Assembly: GCA_963799105.1 (NCBI GenBank)
Contig: CAWCVR010000002.1
Coordinates: 248,001-312,000 of the forward strand
Length of the DNA: 64,000 nucleotides
Origin: CAWCVR01 sp963799105
GTDB taxonomy: Bacteria > Acidobacteriota > Terriglobia > Bryobacterales > Bryobacteraceae
Reading direction: 5' to 3'
Position 1 is the first letter of the stretch. The number at the start of each line of letters is the position of its first letter. The notes beneath the pieces were generated by a model. That model was not told the origin of the DNA. It saw only the letters and a program-made list of their open reading frames with translations, and ran no database searches. Made by a program: the position numbers and the translations under genes. This document shows positions 26,372 to 33,470 of this stretch, piece after piece.

Positions 26372-27053
26372 CCCGCCGCGTCTCGCAAAGGGTCCTTTTC
26401 GGGACGGCCCACGGTACGGTGCGATACACGCCGCTGCCAAGCTTTCTGCATCGGCGAATCGGAACCCGGCAGGCCCAGCTTTCGCGGCGGTCTAGCGCCA
26501 TGACCGCAAGATACTGTTCCTTTGCCACGGGCCACTCCCTTAGGCCGCGTGGTTCCATTCGGAACCGCGAGCGTGAGAAGCCGTGAAAGAATCAAAAATA
26601 AGCCAAATCCGCAATTTCTCGAAGGCATCCAAAATGTATCCCCCGCCCTCCGCGATCGAATGTGGGGCCTCTGGGCGCGGAAATTCTTTCGGCCGATTCG
26701 GAGAGTCGCGCGCCGGACCGATTTTTCCCGGCTTCTAAGCGAGCGGCCCGGCAAAGGCGCCAAATCACGCGGTCGAAGGCCTAGCGCCGGGACCGCAAGA
26801 TTCGGCGCCGCCGCGAGACCGCTCGGGACCTCAAGTGGGTACCCCGGTCGCGGCTCCGTTCGGAGCCACGACCGTGAGAAGCCGTGGAGAATTCAGCGCC
26901 AAAACCACTATCTCACGCAAAGCCGCGGAGAACGCAAAGAAAACAAGCGCGTTCTTCCTTGCGGGCTTTGCGCCTTTGCGTGACGAGTTGTTTCGTTCAC
27001 GGCTTCCGAGGGAGTGGTTGCCGGCAATGGCACCGAACCACGCGATCAGAGTC
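26372..27053. other. Repeat-rich intergenic region
   Basis: About 680 bp without a gene. It contains the expanded CTAG hairpin element (26492-26784) and, directly after it, a diverged partial copy (26781 to ~26885) whose second half (CCGTTCGGAGCCACG then CCGTGAGAAGCCGTGG) mirrors the first. The region 26890-27050 is AT-richer and shows no protein similarity. Confidence 0.6.
26492..26784 (-). repeat. CTAG hairpin element, copy 1 (with internal insertion)
   Basis: The copy begins CTAGCGCCATGACCGCAAG and ends GGTCGAAGGCCTAG, the same termini as the ~130-bp copies at 31.7, 54.2 and 58.8 kb, but is 293 bp long because ~160 bp of unrelated AT-richer sequence lies between the two arms. It is in the same orientation as the 54.2-kb copy. 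Confidence 0.8.
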
Positions 27054-27368
27054 CTAAATTGGTTCGAAGTGAGAGAACATGTTTTGAAATTCCGGCAGGT
27101 TGGATGGCGTCTCGTACCAACATACCGCCTCGAACCTTTTCCACAATTCGAGGACCGCGGGATTCTTGTGAGCCCCGGCGATGGCTTCCTGAGAAACCCA
27201 CTCGAAGACCTCGACGATGGTTCCACCCTGCGTGCGCATCACGATCGGAGCACGCCCGGTAACGAGGCCCTCGGCGCGCAGTGGGACAAGATGATTGCGA
27301 ACCAACTCCAGCAGAGCTTGCTCGCAACCGGGTCTGGGCTTGAAGCAGGCGACTGAGATCGAACCCAT
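27054..27368 (-). CDS. Antibiotic-biosynthesis monooxygenase (ABM) domain protein
   Basis: A 104-residue ferredoxin-fold ABM-type protein. The pattern SVACFKPRPGCEQALLELVRNHL, then a central strand and VFEWVSQEAIAGAHKNPAVLELW, matches the family, including the S-x-E-A-I-x-x-A-H helix. These dimeric cofactor-free proteins oxidise or degrade small organic molecules, but the substrate is unknown. The start at 27368 is chosen because GGAGGG lies 6 nt upstream; the frame is open nine codons further. Confidence 0.85.
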   Translation of the reverse strand: MGSISVACFKPRPGCEQALLELVRNHLVPLRAEGLVTGRAPIVMRTQGGTIVEVFEWVSQEAIAGAHKNPAVLELWKRFEAVCWYETPSNLPEFQNMFSHFEPI

Positions 27369-27443
27369 TTGAATCCCTCCGTTAGCGAAGATCATATCAC
27401 AGCCGGGGACGGGCCCGGCCTGCTTTCCCGGTAAAATCAGACC

Positions 27444-27469
27444 AGACCAGATCTGGTCTATGCTATAAT
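27444..27469 (+). promoter_or_regulatory. vapB promoter with palindromic operator
   Basis: A perfect 16-bp palindrome AGACCAGATCTGGTCT (27444-27459) sits immediately before an extended -10, TGCTATAAT (27461-27469). The -10 ends 6 nt before the GTG start of vapB, so transcription should begin at or next to the start codon. The palindrome is placed to block RNA polymerase and is the likely binding site for the VapB/VapC complex. Confidence 0.7.
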
Positions 27470-27475
27470 CGAGCT

Positions 27476-27721
27476 GTGGTAGTACGCAATATCTCCGCAG
27501 CGAAGGCCGAGCTTTCCGCGCTCATCGAAGCCGTCCAGAGCGGCAGCGAGGTCATCATCGCCAAGGCCGGCAAGCCAGTGGCCCGGCTGGTGGCGTTCCG
27601 CGGGCCGGCCAAGCCCCGGAAGCCGGGTGCGATGGCCGGCGAGATCTCTATCGCCGCCGATTTCGACAGCCTGCCGGATGACATGGCGGAAGCCTTCGGG
27701 ATGAAGGAGCCGCGGGGTTGA
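27476..27721 (+). CDS. vapB: VapB antitoxin (Phd/YefM family)
   Basis: An 81-residue Phd-type antitoxin. The N-terminus VRNISAAKAELSALIEAVQSG and the strand VIIAKAGKPVARLVAF form the DNA-binding Phd fold; the Pro-rich then acidic tail (FDSLPDDMAEAFG) would wrap the toxin. The stop overlaps the toxin's TTG start (TTGA). GTG start with no ribosome-binding site but a strong promoter 6 nt upstream indicates a leaderless transcript. Two truncated relatives of this gene occur at 33.1-33.4 kb. Confidence 0.88.
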   Translation: MVVRNISAAKAELSALIEAVQSGSEVIIAKAGKPVARLVAFRGPAKPRKPGAMAGEISIAADFDSLPDDMAEAFGMKEPRG

Positions 27722-28098
27722 GGCTGCTCCTCGACACGCACCTTCTGCTCTGGTGGCTGGAGGACAGTCCGTCACTGTCTGCGCAGGCCCGCGAGGTAAT
27801 CGGCAATTCGGAGAACACCGTGTTCGTGAGCGCGGTTTCGCTTTGGGAGATCCGGCTCAAGCAAAGCCTGGGCAAGTTACGGTTGCCGGACGACTTCATG
27901 GAGCGCCTGGCGGCGGAGTCTTTCGAAAGCCTGCCGCTGGCGGGTTCGCAGACGCGGCAAGTCTCACTGCTTCCCTGGCTTCATCGCGACCCCTTCGACA
28001 GGATGCTGGTGGCACAGGCGCAGGTGGAGAAACTCGTCCTGCTGACCGCCGACGAAGCCCTGGCCGCCTATGGCGACTGCGTTCGCCTGGCTCGCTGA
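27718..28098 (+). CDS. vapC: VapC ribonuclease toxin (PIN domain)
   Basis: A 126-residue PIN-domain toxin of the PIN_Sll0205 type. Acidic active-site residues are visible as D6 (LLLDTHLLLWWL), E44 (SAVSLWEIRLK) and D91/D94 (HRDPFDRMLVAQA). TTG start overlapping the vapB stop. Expected to cleave tRNA or other RNA until bound by VapB. It converges on the CHAT gene with 7 bp between stops. Confidence 0.9.
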   Translation: MRLLLDTHLLLWWLEDSPSLSAQAREVIGNSENTVFVSAVSLWEIRLKQSLGKLRLPDDFMERLAAESFESLPLAGSQTRQVSLLPWLHRDPFDRMLVAQAQVEKLVLLTADEALAAYGDCVRLAR

Positions 28099-28105
28099 TC
28101 GCCGG

Positions 28106-31100
28106 CTATTTCCAATTCCCGATGAGAATGAAAGGCGCCCAGTAGAAGGGATTCGCGTATTGCGAAGCGGCGCCTGGCTTCGACGGGCCCGCCGGCGAGC
28201 CGGCGGCGCCGTGCAGAAGCGCCAACTGCGCCTGCCGCAGAGCTTCCGCCTTGGTCATTCCCGGAGTAGTGACCCAGAGCTTGTAGAATGCCGCCATCAG
28301 CAGCCCGACGCTGGAATCGTCCACCTCCCACAGCGTCGCCACCACGGCCTTGGCGCCTTTCTTCTGCGCCGTAAAGCCGAGACCGTCGATCTCGCGCCCG
28401 TCCGAGTCCTTCGAGCCCACGGCCGTCTGGCAGCCGGACAGAGTCAGCAATTCGATACCCTTGAAATCTATCCTCTGCTCGTCGCGAAGGTCCGCCAAGG
28501 TCAGGCGGAATCCCTGGCCACCGGTATCCTTGCCGCCCAGCAGCAGATACGATTTCGTGTCATCGTCCACCTGGAACACGTAGTGGCTGGCGATGTGGAC
28601 CAGTGGAGGGTGGCGGTCCAGGGCCGTCTCCATGCCCGTTTCGGTGAAGGAATCGTCGAGCAGAATCGTTCCCGGAACCGGCCCGTGCGAGCCGGGCGTC
28701 TGGTCGCTGCGCACCACGGAGTCCAATTCACCGGCTACGGCTTGCAGCTTGCCCAAACCGTCGTAGTCCTTGGAGACTCCCATGGCCAGGCCGCGCCAAC
28801 TGCTCACTTGCGGCGAGTCCTTGAGGTTCCCCACGCTGGCGGTGGTAATCACCACGTTTCGATAGCGTTCCACCAGGTACTGTTGGCCGTCGTAAAGCGC
28901 CGCCAGCGGCACGTAGCGCAGCACGTCGTCGAGCGACCAGACCAGCGTTCCAGCCTGTGCTCCCTGAAGATCTTTCTCGATGGGCGCGATCAGAACGTTG
29001 TAGAGATCTTGCGCCTTCGGCAGAATGACTTCTTCCGAATGGTGTCCCGCCAGGGCCTGGGCGAACGCAAACACCTTGGTGCGAAGCGCGATCCTGCCGA
29101 TCGGAATCTCGCGCGCCACGCGGGTTGCCGGGGTAATCACCATCATCACGCACTTCTCGTCCAGCACCAGGGTGTAGACCGCGGCCGTCCCGGCGCCGAG
29201 TTCTCCGACCAGCGTCTGCAGGCCGGCGGTCTGTTCATCGATGGTTTGCACCCTGGCGTTGGCTTGGTCGCCCTTGCCGAACGTGTCGTACAGAGTTTTG
29301 AGAAACGCCTGCAATTGCTGGTTCGCCGCGGTCAGCTTGCCGGACAGCTCGTTGTAGCGCTTCTCTTCGTCCGCGGACCGGGAGGATTTGGCGTGGAGTT
29401 GCGTCCATTCCTCGCCAACGGCCGTAATTTCGCCAGTGATCCGCTCGTATTCCTGGTTCGACTTCTCCTCGGCGGGCGTGAGCGCCACGGGGTTGGTTGC
29501 GGAACCGGCGTCTCCGCGGAGTTGCGTAAACTCCGAGTACTCCCGCGCCTTCAGCAGATCCATCACCTGCTGCGCTTCCGGAAGGCGTCCCCCGGAAATC
29601 AGCAACCCGGCCAGTTCGCGATAATCGGCTGTTTTCGATTTCAGAAAGCCCTGTTGAGCTTCTTTTTCCAGCCCGGCGATGTTTTGCCTCACCTGCTGGT
29701 AGCGGTCGATGGCCTGCTTGCCAAACAGCACGGCCAGGCTCGGGTTCCGGAGACTCTTCCAATATTCCATCATGCGCACCAGAGTGGTGGCCTCGCCCAG
29801 GGGATCCTGGACGGCCCGGGAAAGCGGTAACGATTGGTTGTAGGAATCCAGCGCTTTCTGTTTCTCCCCGAGGGCGTCGTAAACCCAACCGATGTTGCTC
29901 AGCGCCTTGGCCTCGCCGGCGCGGTCCCCCACGGCGCGCAGGAGCGGCAGCGCCTGGTTGTAGGTATCCAGCGCCTTCTGTTTCTCCCCGAGGGCGTCGT
30001 AAACCAAACCGATGTTATTCAGGGTCATCGCCTCGCCCGCGCGGTCGCCGACGGCGCGCCGGAGCGGCAACGCCTGGTTGTAGGTATCCAGCGCCTCCTG
30101 GTTCTGCCTGAGATCGTAGTAAACCCAACCGATGTTGGTCAGCGCAGTCGCCTCGCCCGAGCGGTCGCTCACGGCGCGCAGGAGCGGGAGGGCCTGGTTG
30201 AAGGAATCCAGCGCCTTTTGCGTCTCCCCGAGGTTGCCGTAGACGGAGCCGATATTGCTCAGCGTCTTCGCCTCGCCGGCGCGGTCCCCCACGGCGCGCT
30301 GGAGTGGCAGGGCCTGGTTGTAGGTATCCAGCGCCTTCCGCATCTCCCCGAGGGCGTCGTAAACCACACCGATGTTGTTAAGCGTCACCGCCTCGCCCCC
30401 GCGGTCCCCCACGGCACGCCGGAGCGGGAGGGCCTGGTTGTAGGAATCCAGCGCCTTCTGCTTGTCCCCGAGGTTGGCATAAACCTTGCCGATGTTGTTC
30501 AGCGCCACCGCCTCGCCCGCGCGGTCCTCTACAGCGCGCATGAGCGTCAAGGCCTGGTTGTAGGTATCCAGCGCCTTCTGTTTTTGCCCGAGGTCGTCGT
30601 AAACCGCGCCGATGTTGCTCAGCGTGGCTGCCTCGCCGGCGCGGTCCCCCGCGGCGCGCCGAAGCGGCAGGGCCTGGTTAAAGTAGTCAAGCGCCTTCTG
30701 CTTCTCCCCGAGGTCGTCGTAGACCGCGCCGATGTTGCTCAGCGTGGCTGCCTCGCCTGCGCGGTCCCCCGCGGCGCGCCGAAGCGGCAGGGCCTGGTTA
30801 AAGTAGTCAAGCGCCTTCTGCTTCTCCCCGAGGGCGTCGTAGGCCGCGCCGATGTTGCTCAGCGTGGCCGCCTCGCCGGCGCGGTCCCCCGCGGCGCGGC
30901 GAAGCGGCAGGGCCTGGTCATAGTAGTCAAGCGCCTTCTGCTTCTCCCCGAGGGCGTCGTAGATTGCACCGATGTCGTTAAGCGCCGCAGCCTCGCCCGC
31001 GCGGTCCCCCGCGGCGCGCATGAGCGGCAGGGCCTGGTTGAAAGAATCCAGCGCCTTCTGCTTCTCCCCCACGGTATCGTAAACGAAACCGATGCTGAAC

Positions 31101-31684
31101 AGCGAAAGGGCCTGGCCATATTTGTCATCCAGCGATTGCCACAGTGCCAGGCTTTCCCGCCACTTCGCCACCACCGCTCCCGCCGATTCGACACCCCCTC
31201 GCGAGCCGAGCAAGCCGCCTTCCGTGTAGGCCGCCTCGGCCTTGATCCGATCGCGGTCCGCTTGTGCCGGTGGGCGCAAATCCGTGAGCTGTATCCGGTA
31301 GTGGCCTGCCGGGGCATCGGTGGAAACCGTGGAGACGTCCAACTGGAAGTCGCCCGAGTTTTCGGCGACGAACGAAACCGGTTCGGGGCCGTACGATCCG
31401 TTCATTGAATTCGCCACCAGGAGTTGCTTCCCGCCGGGATCGAGCAGCGTCACGAAGACATCGATTCCTTCCTGCAACGCGACGACGTGAACGAATTGGC
31501 CCGCCGCGGCGTGGACTTTGTAGGAGTGTTTTTCGCCGCCGCGCATGGCGCGTTCGATCGGCTTGCCGAGTTCCAGAAACGTGGTTGCGCTCTGTGGATG
31601 GCCGGCAGCGCCGGAAGAGCTTTGGGTGGGAAGGAGCCCGGCCGGCGCCAGGCACGCAACCGCGAGAAAGACGAATCCCCGCAT
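28106..31684 (-). CDS. Secreted TPR-CHAT protease-like protein
   Basis: A 1192-residue protein with a signal peptide (~1-20), a PPC-like beta domain (~35-135), about eleven near-identical 40-residue TPR units (~200-640, core LSNIGxVYDxLGEKQKALDxYNQALPLxRA), a helical/coiled-coil linker, and a C-terminal CHAT domain (~900-1190) with catalytic-type H1034 (HIASH) and C1085 (LSGCQTA). CHAT is a caspase-like cysteine-protease fold; with TPR repeats it usually forms a recognition-protease unit. An AGGAGG site lies 10 nt before the ATG. The 120-bp DNA periodicity of the TPR region is strong enough to permit copy-number change by recombination. Probable partner: the Tat-exported protein just upstream. 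Confidence 0.92.
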   Translation of the reverse strand: MRGFVFLAVACLAPAGLLPTQSSSGAAGHPQSATTFLELGKPIERAMRGGEKHSYKVHAAAGQFVHVVALQEGIDVFVTLLDPGGKQLLVANSMNGSYGPEPVSFVAENSGDFQLDVSTVSTDAPAGHYRIQLTDLRPPAQADRDRIKAEAAYTEGGLLGSRGGVESAGAVVAKWRESLALWQSLDDKYGQALSLFSIGFVYDTVGEKQKALDSFNQALPLMRAAGDRAGEAAALNDIGAIYDALGEKQKALDYYDQALPLRRAAGDRAGEAATLSNIGAAYDALGEKQKALDYFNQALPLRRAAGDRAGEAATLSNIGAVYDDLGEKQKALDYFNQALPLRRAAGDRAGEAATLSNIGAVYDDLGQKQKALDTYNQALTLMRAVEDRAGEAVALNNIGKVYANLGDKQKALDSYNQALPLRRAVGDRGGEAVTLNNIGVVYDALGEMRKALDTYNQALPLQRAVGDRAGEAKTLSNIGSVYGNLGETQKALDSFNQALPLLRAVSDRSGEATALTNIGWVYYDLRQNQEALDTYNQALPLRRAVGDRAGEAMTLNNIGLVYDALGEKQKALDTYNQALPLLRAVGDRAGEAKALSNIGWVYDALGEKQKALDSYNQSLPLSRAVQDPLGEATTLVRMMEYWKSLRNPSLAVLFGKQAIDRYQQVRQNIAGLEKEAQQGFLKSKTADYRELAGLLISGGRLPEAQQVMDLLKAREYSEFTQLRGDAGSATNPVALTPAEEKSNQEYERITGEITAVGEEWTQLHAKSSRSADEEKRYNELSGKLTAANQQLQAFLKTLYDTFGKGDQANARVQTIDEQTAGLQTLVGELGAGTAAVYTLVLDEKCVMMVITPATRVAREIPIGRIALRTKVFAFAQALAGHHSEEVILPKAQDLYNVLIAPIEKDLQGAQAGTLVWSLDDVLRYVPLAALYDGQQYLVERYRNVVITTASVGNLKDSPQVSSWRGLAMGVSKDYDGLGKLQAVAGELDSVVRSDQTPGSHGPVPGTILLDDSFTETGMETALDRHPPLVHIASHYVFQVDDDTKSYLLLGGKDTGGQGFRLTLADLRDEQRIDFKGIELLTLSGCQTAVGSKDSDGREIDGLGFTAQKKGAKAVVATLWEVDDSSVGLLMAAFYKLWVTTPGMTKAEALRQAQLALLHGAAGSPAGPSKPGAASQYANPFYWAPFILIGNWK

Positions 31685-31710
31685 AATGACGCTACCTCCT
31701 TTCAGACGCG

Positions 31711-31842
31711 CCAGGTCTTCGACCGTGTGATTTGGCGCCTTTGCCGGGCCGCTCGCTCACGCTCGCGGTTCCGAACGGAACCACGCGGCGTGAGGGAGTG
31801 GCCCGTGGGCAAAGGAACGGTATCTTGCGGTTGGGGCACTGG
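31711..31842 (+). repeat. CTAG hairpin element, copy 2 (ends CCAG/CTGG)
   Basis: A 132-bp near-palindrome between the CHAT gene and the gene upstream of it. Left end CCAGGTCTTCGACCG, right end GGGGCACTGG; both differ from the consensus CTAG by complementary changes, so the ends still pair. The centre GCTCGCGGTTCCG/CGGAACC folds into a long hairpin that could terminate or attenuate transcription between the two minus-strand genes. Confidence 0.8.
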
Positions 31843-31862
31843 CTTCCGCGCAGTTCAGGTTC

Positions 31863-32990
31863 TCATCCAGTCTTCTTCGCCGCTCCCGTGAACAGCGTGG
31901 TGGGCGTTACCTCGACATCGAACGTAACGTAGGTCACGTCCTTCAAAGTGTCCGCGGCGGCCTCGTCAAGCTCGGCAATGGCGGTTTTCTCGGGCACCAG
32001 CCGTCCTTGAGTCACGGTAAGGCCCTTCAATCGATCCATGGGCGGCGACTGCTTTGCCGGAATCAAAATGTAAGTGCCCTTCTGCAGCAGGATGCCCGTG
32101 ACCGAGCCGGGCGCTCCCGTGCGTTGGACTGCCTCTTGTGTGGCGAATACGCGAACGGGATTCCCCTTGATGATCGAAACGGTCCCCGAGTGCAGCACAC
32201 CGTAGAGGTTGTTGAACGAGTTCAGCGCGGACATGACGATTCCCGGAAACCCAAGCATCGGCACAAAAAGGCCCGCCTCCTTTACGATGTTTTGGAGCAC
32301 CTTGCTGAACAGGGAATCCTTTTTTTGGGCCTCCAGATTCAGGGCCCATCGCCCTTCTCCGGTGGGGAGGGGAATGTTCTGCATTTTTTGCCACGCCGCG
32401 TCGGAGCTGACGCTGATGCTTTGTACGGTTGCCGGGGCCTTTTTCGCTGGCGTGGACTTGGACGCGGGCGGAGCCGATACTCCCGCCTGGACTGAACGCA
32501 TACCCGCTACGACGGTATAGGCCATGGCTTCGAGAATCGGGATGATTCCCGTTTTCTGAGCGACGTCTACGCGAATCTGGGCGTTTTGCAGCCGCTGGAA
32601 TGTCTGGTGATCCGCTTCCGCAACCTTGACCGTCGAGGTGTTCACGCTGACCATCACGTCGCCTGAGGAAACCAGCTTGCTGGCGTCCAGTTCAGCGGCG
32701 TTCCTGAATCCTTCGGTACCGAAGTGCAGAAAGACCGGCTGGGCATCGTCCGGACGCGGGGCGCCTCCGCGGCGCTGCCCGTCAGCCCCAACGATTGGCT
32801 TCGCGTCGGAAGCCAGAAAGCCGGACCAAAAACCGTAAGCTTTCGCGTCGAGGTCCGGGTTTATAGCTTCCGCACTTTCCTGATCGAGGAGCGCACCCAT
32901 GGCCCGGCCGGTCCCGGCCGAAGGAACGAAGCCCTGGAGCGTGGCAGCGGCTAGGAACTGTTTAAAGAAATCTCTGCGAACGTTGGACAT
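31863..32990 (-). CDS. Tat-type exported hypothetical protein
   Basis: A 375-residue protein beginning MSNVRRDFFKQFLAAATLQG, a twin-arginine (RR-x-F-F/L-K) export signal. The body has alternating strands and a Ser/Ala/Lys-rich linker (~185-205, SKSTPAKKAPAT), with a C-terminal region (~270-375) rich in short beta-strands. No cofactor-binding motif explains the Tat route. The ATG at 32990 has AGAGG 7 nt upstream; the frame is open 13 codons earlier. It lies directly upstream of the secreted CHAT gene on the same strand, separated by the hairpin element, so the two may work together. Function unknown. Confidence 0.7.
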   Translation of the reverse strand: MSNVRRDFFKQFLAAATLQGFVPSAGTGRAMGALLDQESAEAINPDLDAKAYGFWSGFLASDAKPIVGADGQRRGGAPRPDDAQPVFLHFGTEGFRNAAELDASKLVSSGDVMVSVNTSTVKVAEADHQTFQRLQNAQIRVDVAQKTGIIPILEAMAYTVVAGMRSVQAGVSAPPASKSTPAKKAPATVQSISVSSDAAWQKMQNIPLPTGEGRWALNLEAQKKDSLFSKVLQNIVKEAGLFVPMLGFPGIVMSALNSFNNLYGVLHSGTVSIIKGNPVRVFATQEAVQRTGAPGSVTGILLQKGTYILIPAKQSPPMDRLKGLTVTQGRLVPEKTAIAELDEAAADTLKDVTYVTFDVEVTPTTLFTGAAKKTG

Positions 32991-33060
32991 AAGGCGCCTC
33001 TTTGGCCTCGCGGCCCACTGGTTCGCCATTCTAGCACCCGCCGGACCGGCCGGGTCCGCT

Positions 33061-33470
33061 CACTTCGCCACCCGCGTGTGCCTGGCGGCACGATGATGCG
33101 CCGGAACGAAAGCCGGGCTTTCCGCGCTCACCGGAGCCGTGCAAAGCGGCAGCGAAGGAATCGTCGCCAAGGCCGGCAAACCGGTGGCCCGGCTGATGGC
33201 GTTGCGCGGACCGGCCCGGGCAGACGAACTCGCCCGGCTGACGGCCTACTTCGCCACTCGCACCTGGTTGGCGCGCACGATGACGCGCCGGAACGAAAAC
33301 CGGGCTTTCCGCGCGCACCGGAGCCGTGCAAAGCGGCAGCGAAGGTATCATCGCCAAGGCAGGCAAACCGGTGGCCAGGCTGATGGCGTTGCGCGGACCG
33401 GCCCGGGCAGACAAACTCGGCCGGCTGACGGCCTACTTCGCCACTCGCACCTGGTTGGCGCGCACGATGA
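33061..33470 (+). repeat. 186-bp tandem duplication containing truncated vapB copies
   Basis: The block CTTCGCCACTCGCACC... recurs with starts at 33063, 33249 and 33436 (spacing 186 and 187 bp). Each full unit contains (a) a piece of a Phd/VapB antitoxin gene, readable as QSGSEGIVAKAGKPVARLMAL and closely related to residues ~20-42 of the VapB at 27.5 kb, and (b) the last ~35 bp of the neighbouring secreted-protein gene, read on the other strand. The antitoxin pieces lack their N-terminus and are broken, with no toxin gene beside them. Confidence 0.85.

Noticed and set aside
29800..31100. CRISPR-like or satellite 120-bp array
   Set aside because: The period equals 40 codons and the frame encodes regular TPR helices, so it is a coding repeat.
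28070..31408. Two long plus-strand frames opposite the CHAT gene
   Set aside because: Shadows of the TPR-CHAT gene; the apparent repeats are the antisense reading of TPR units.
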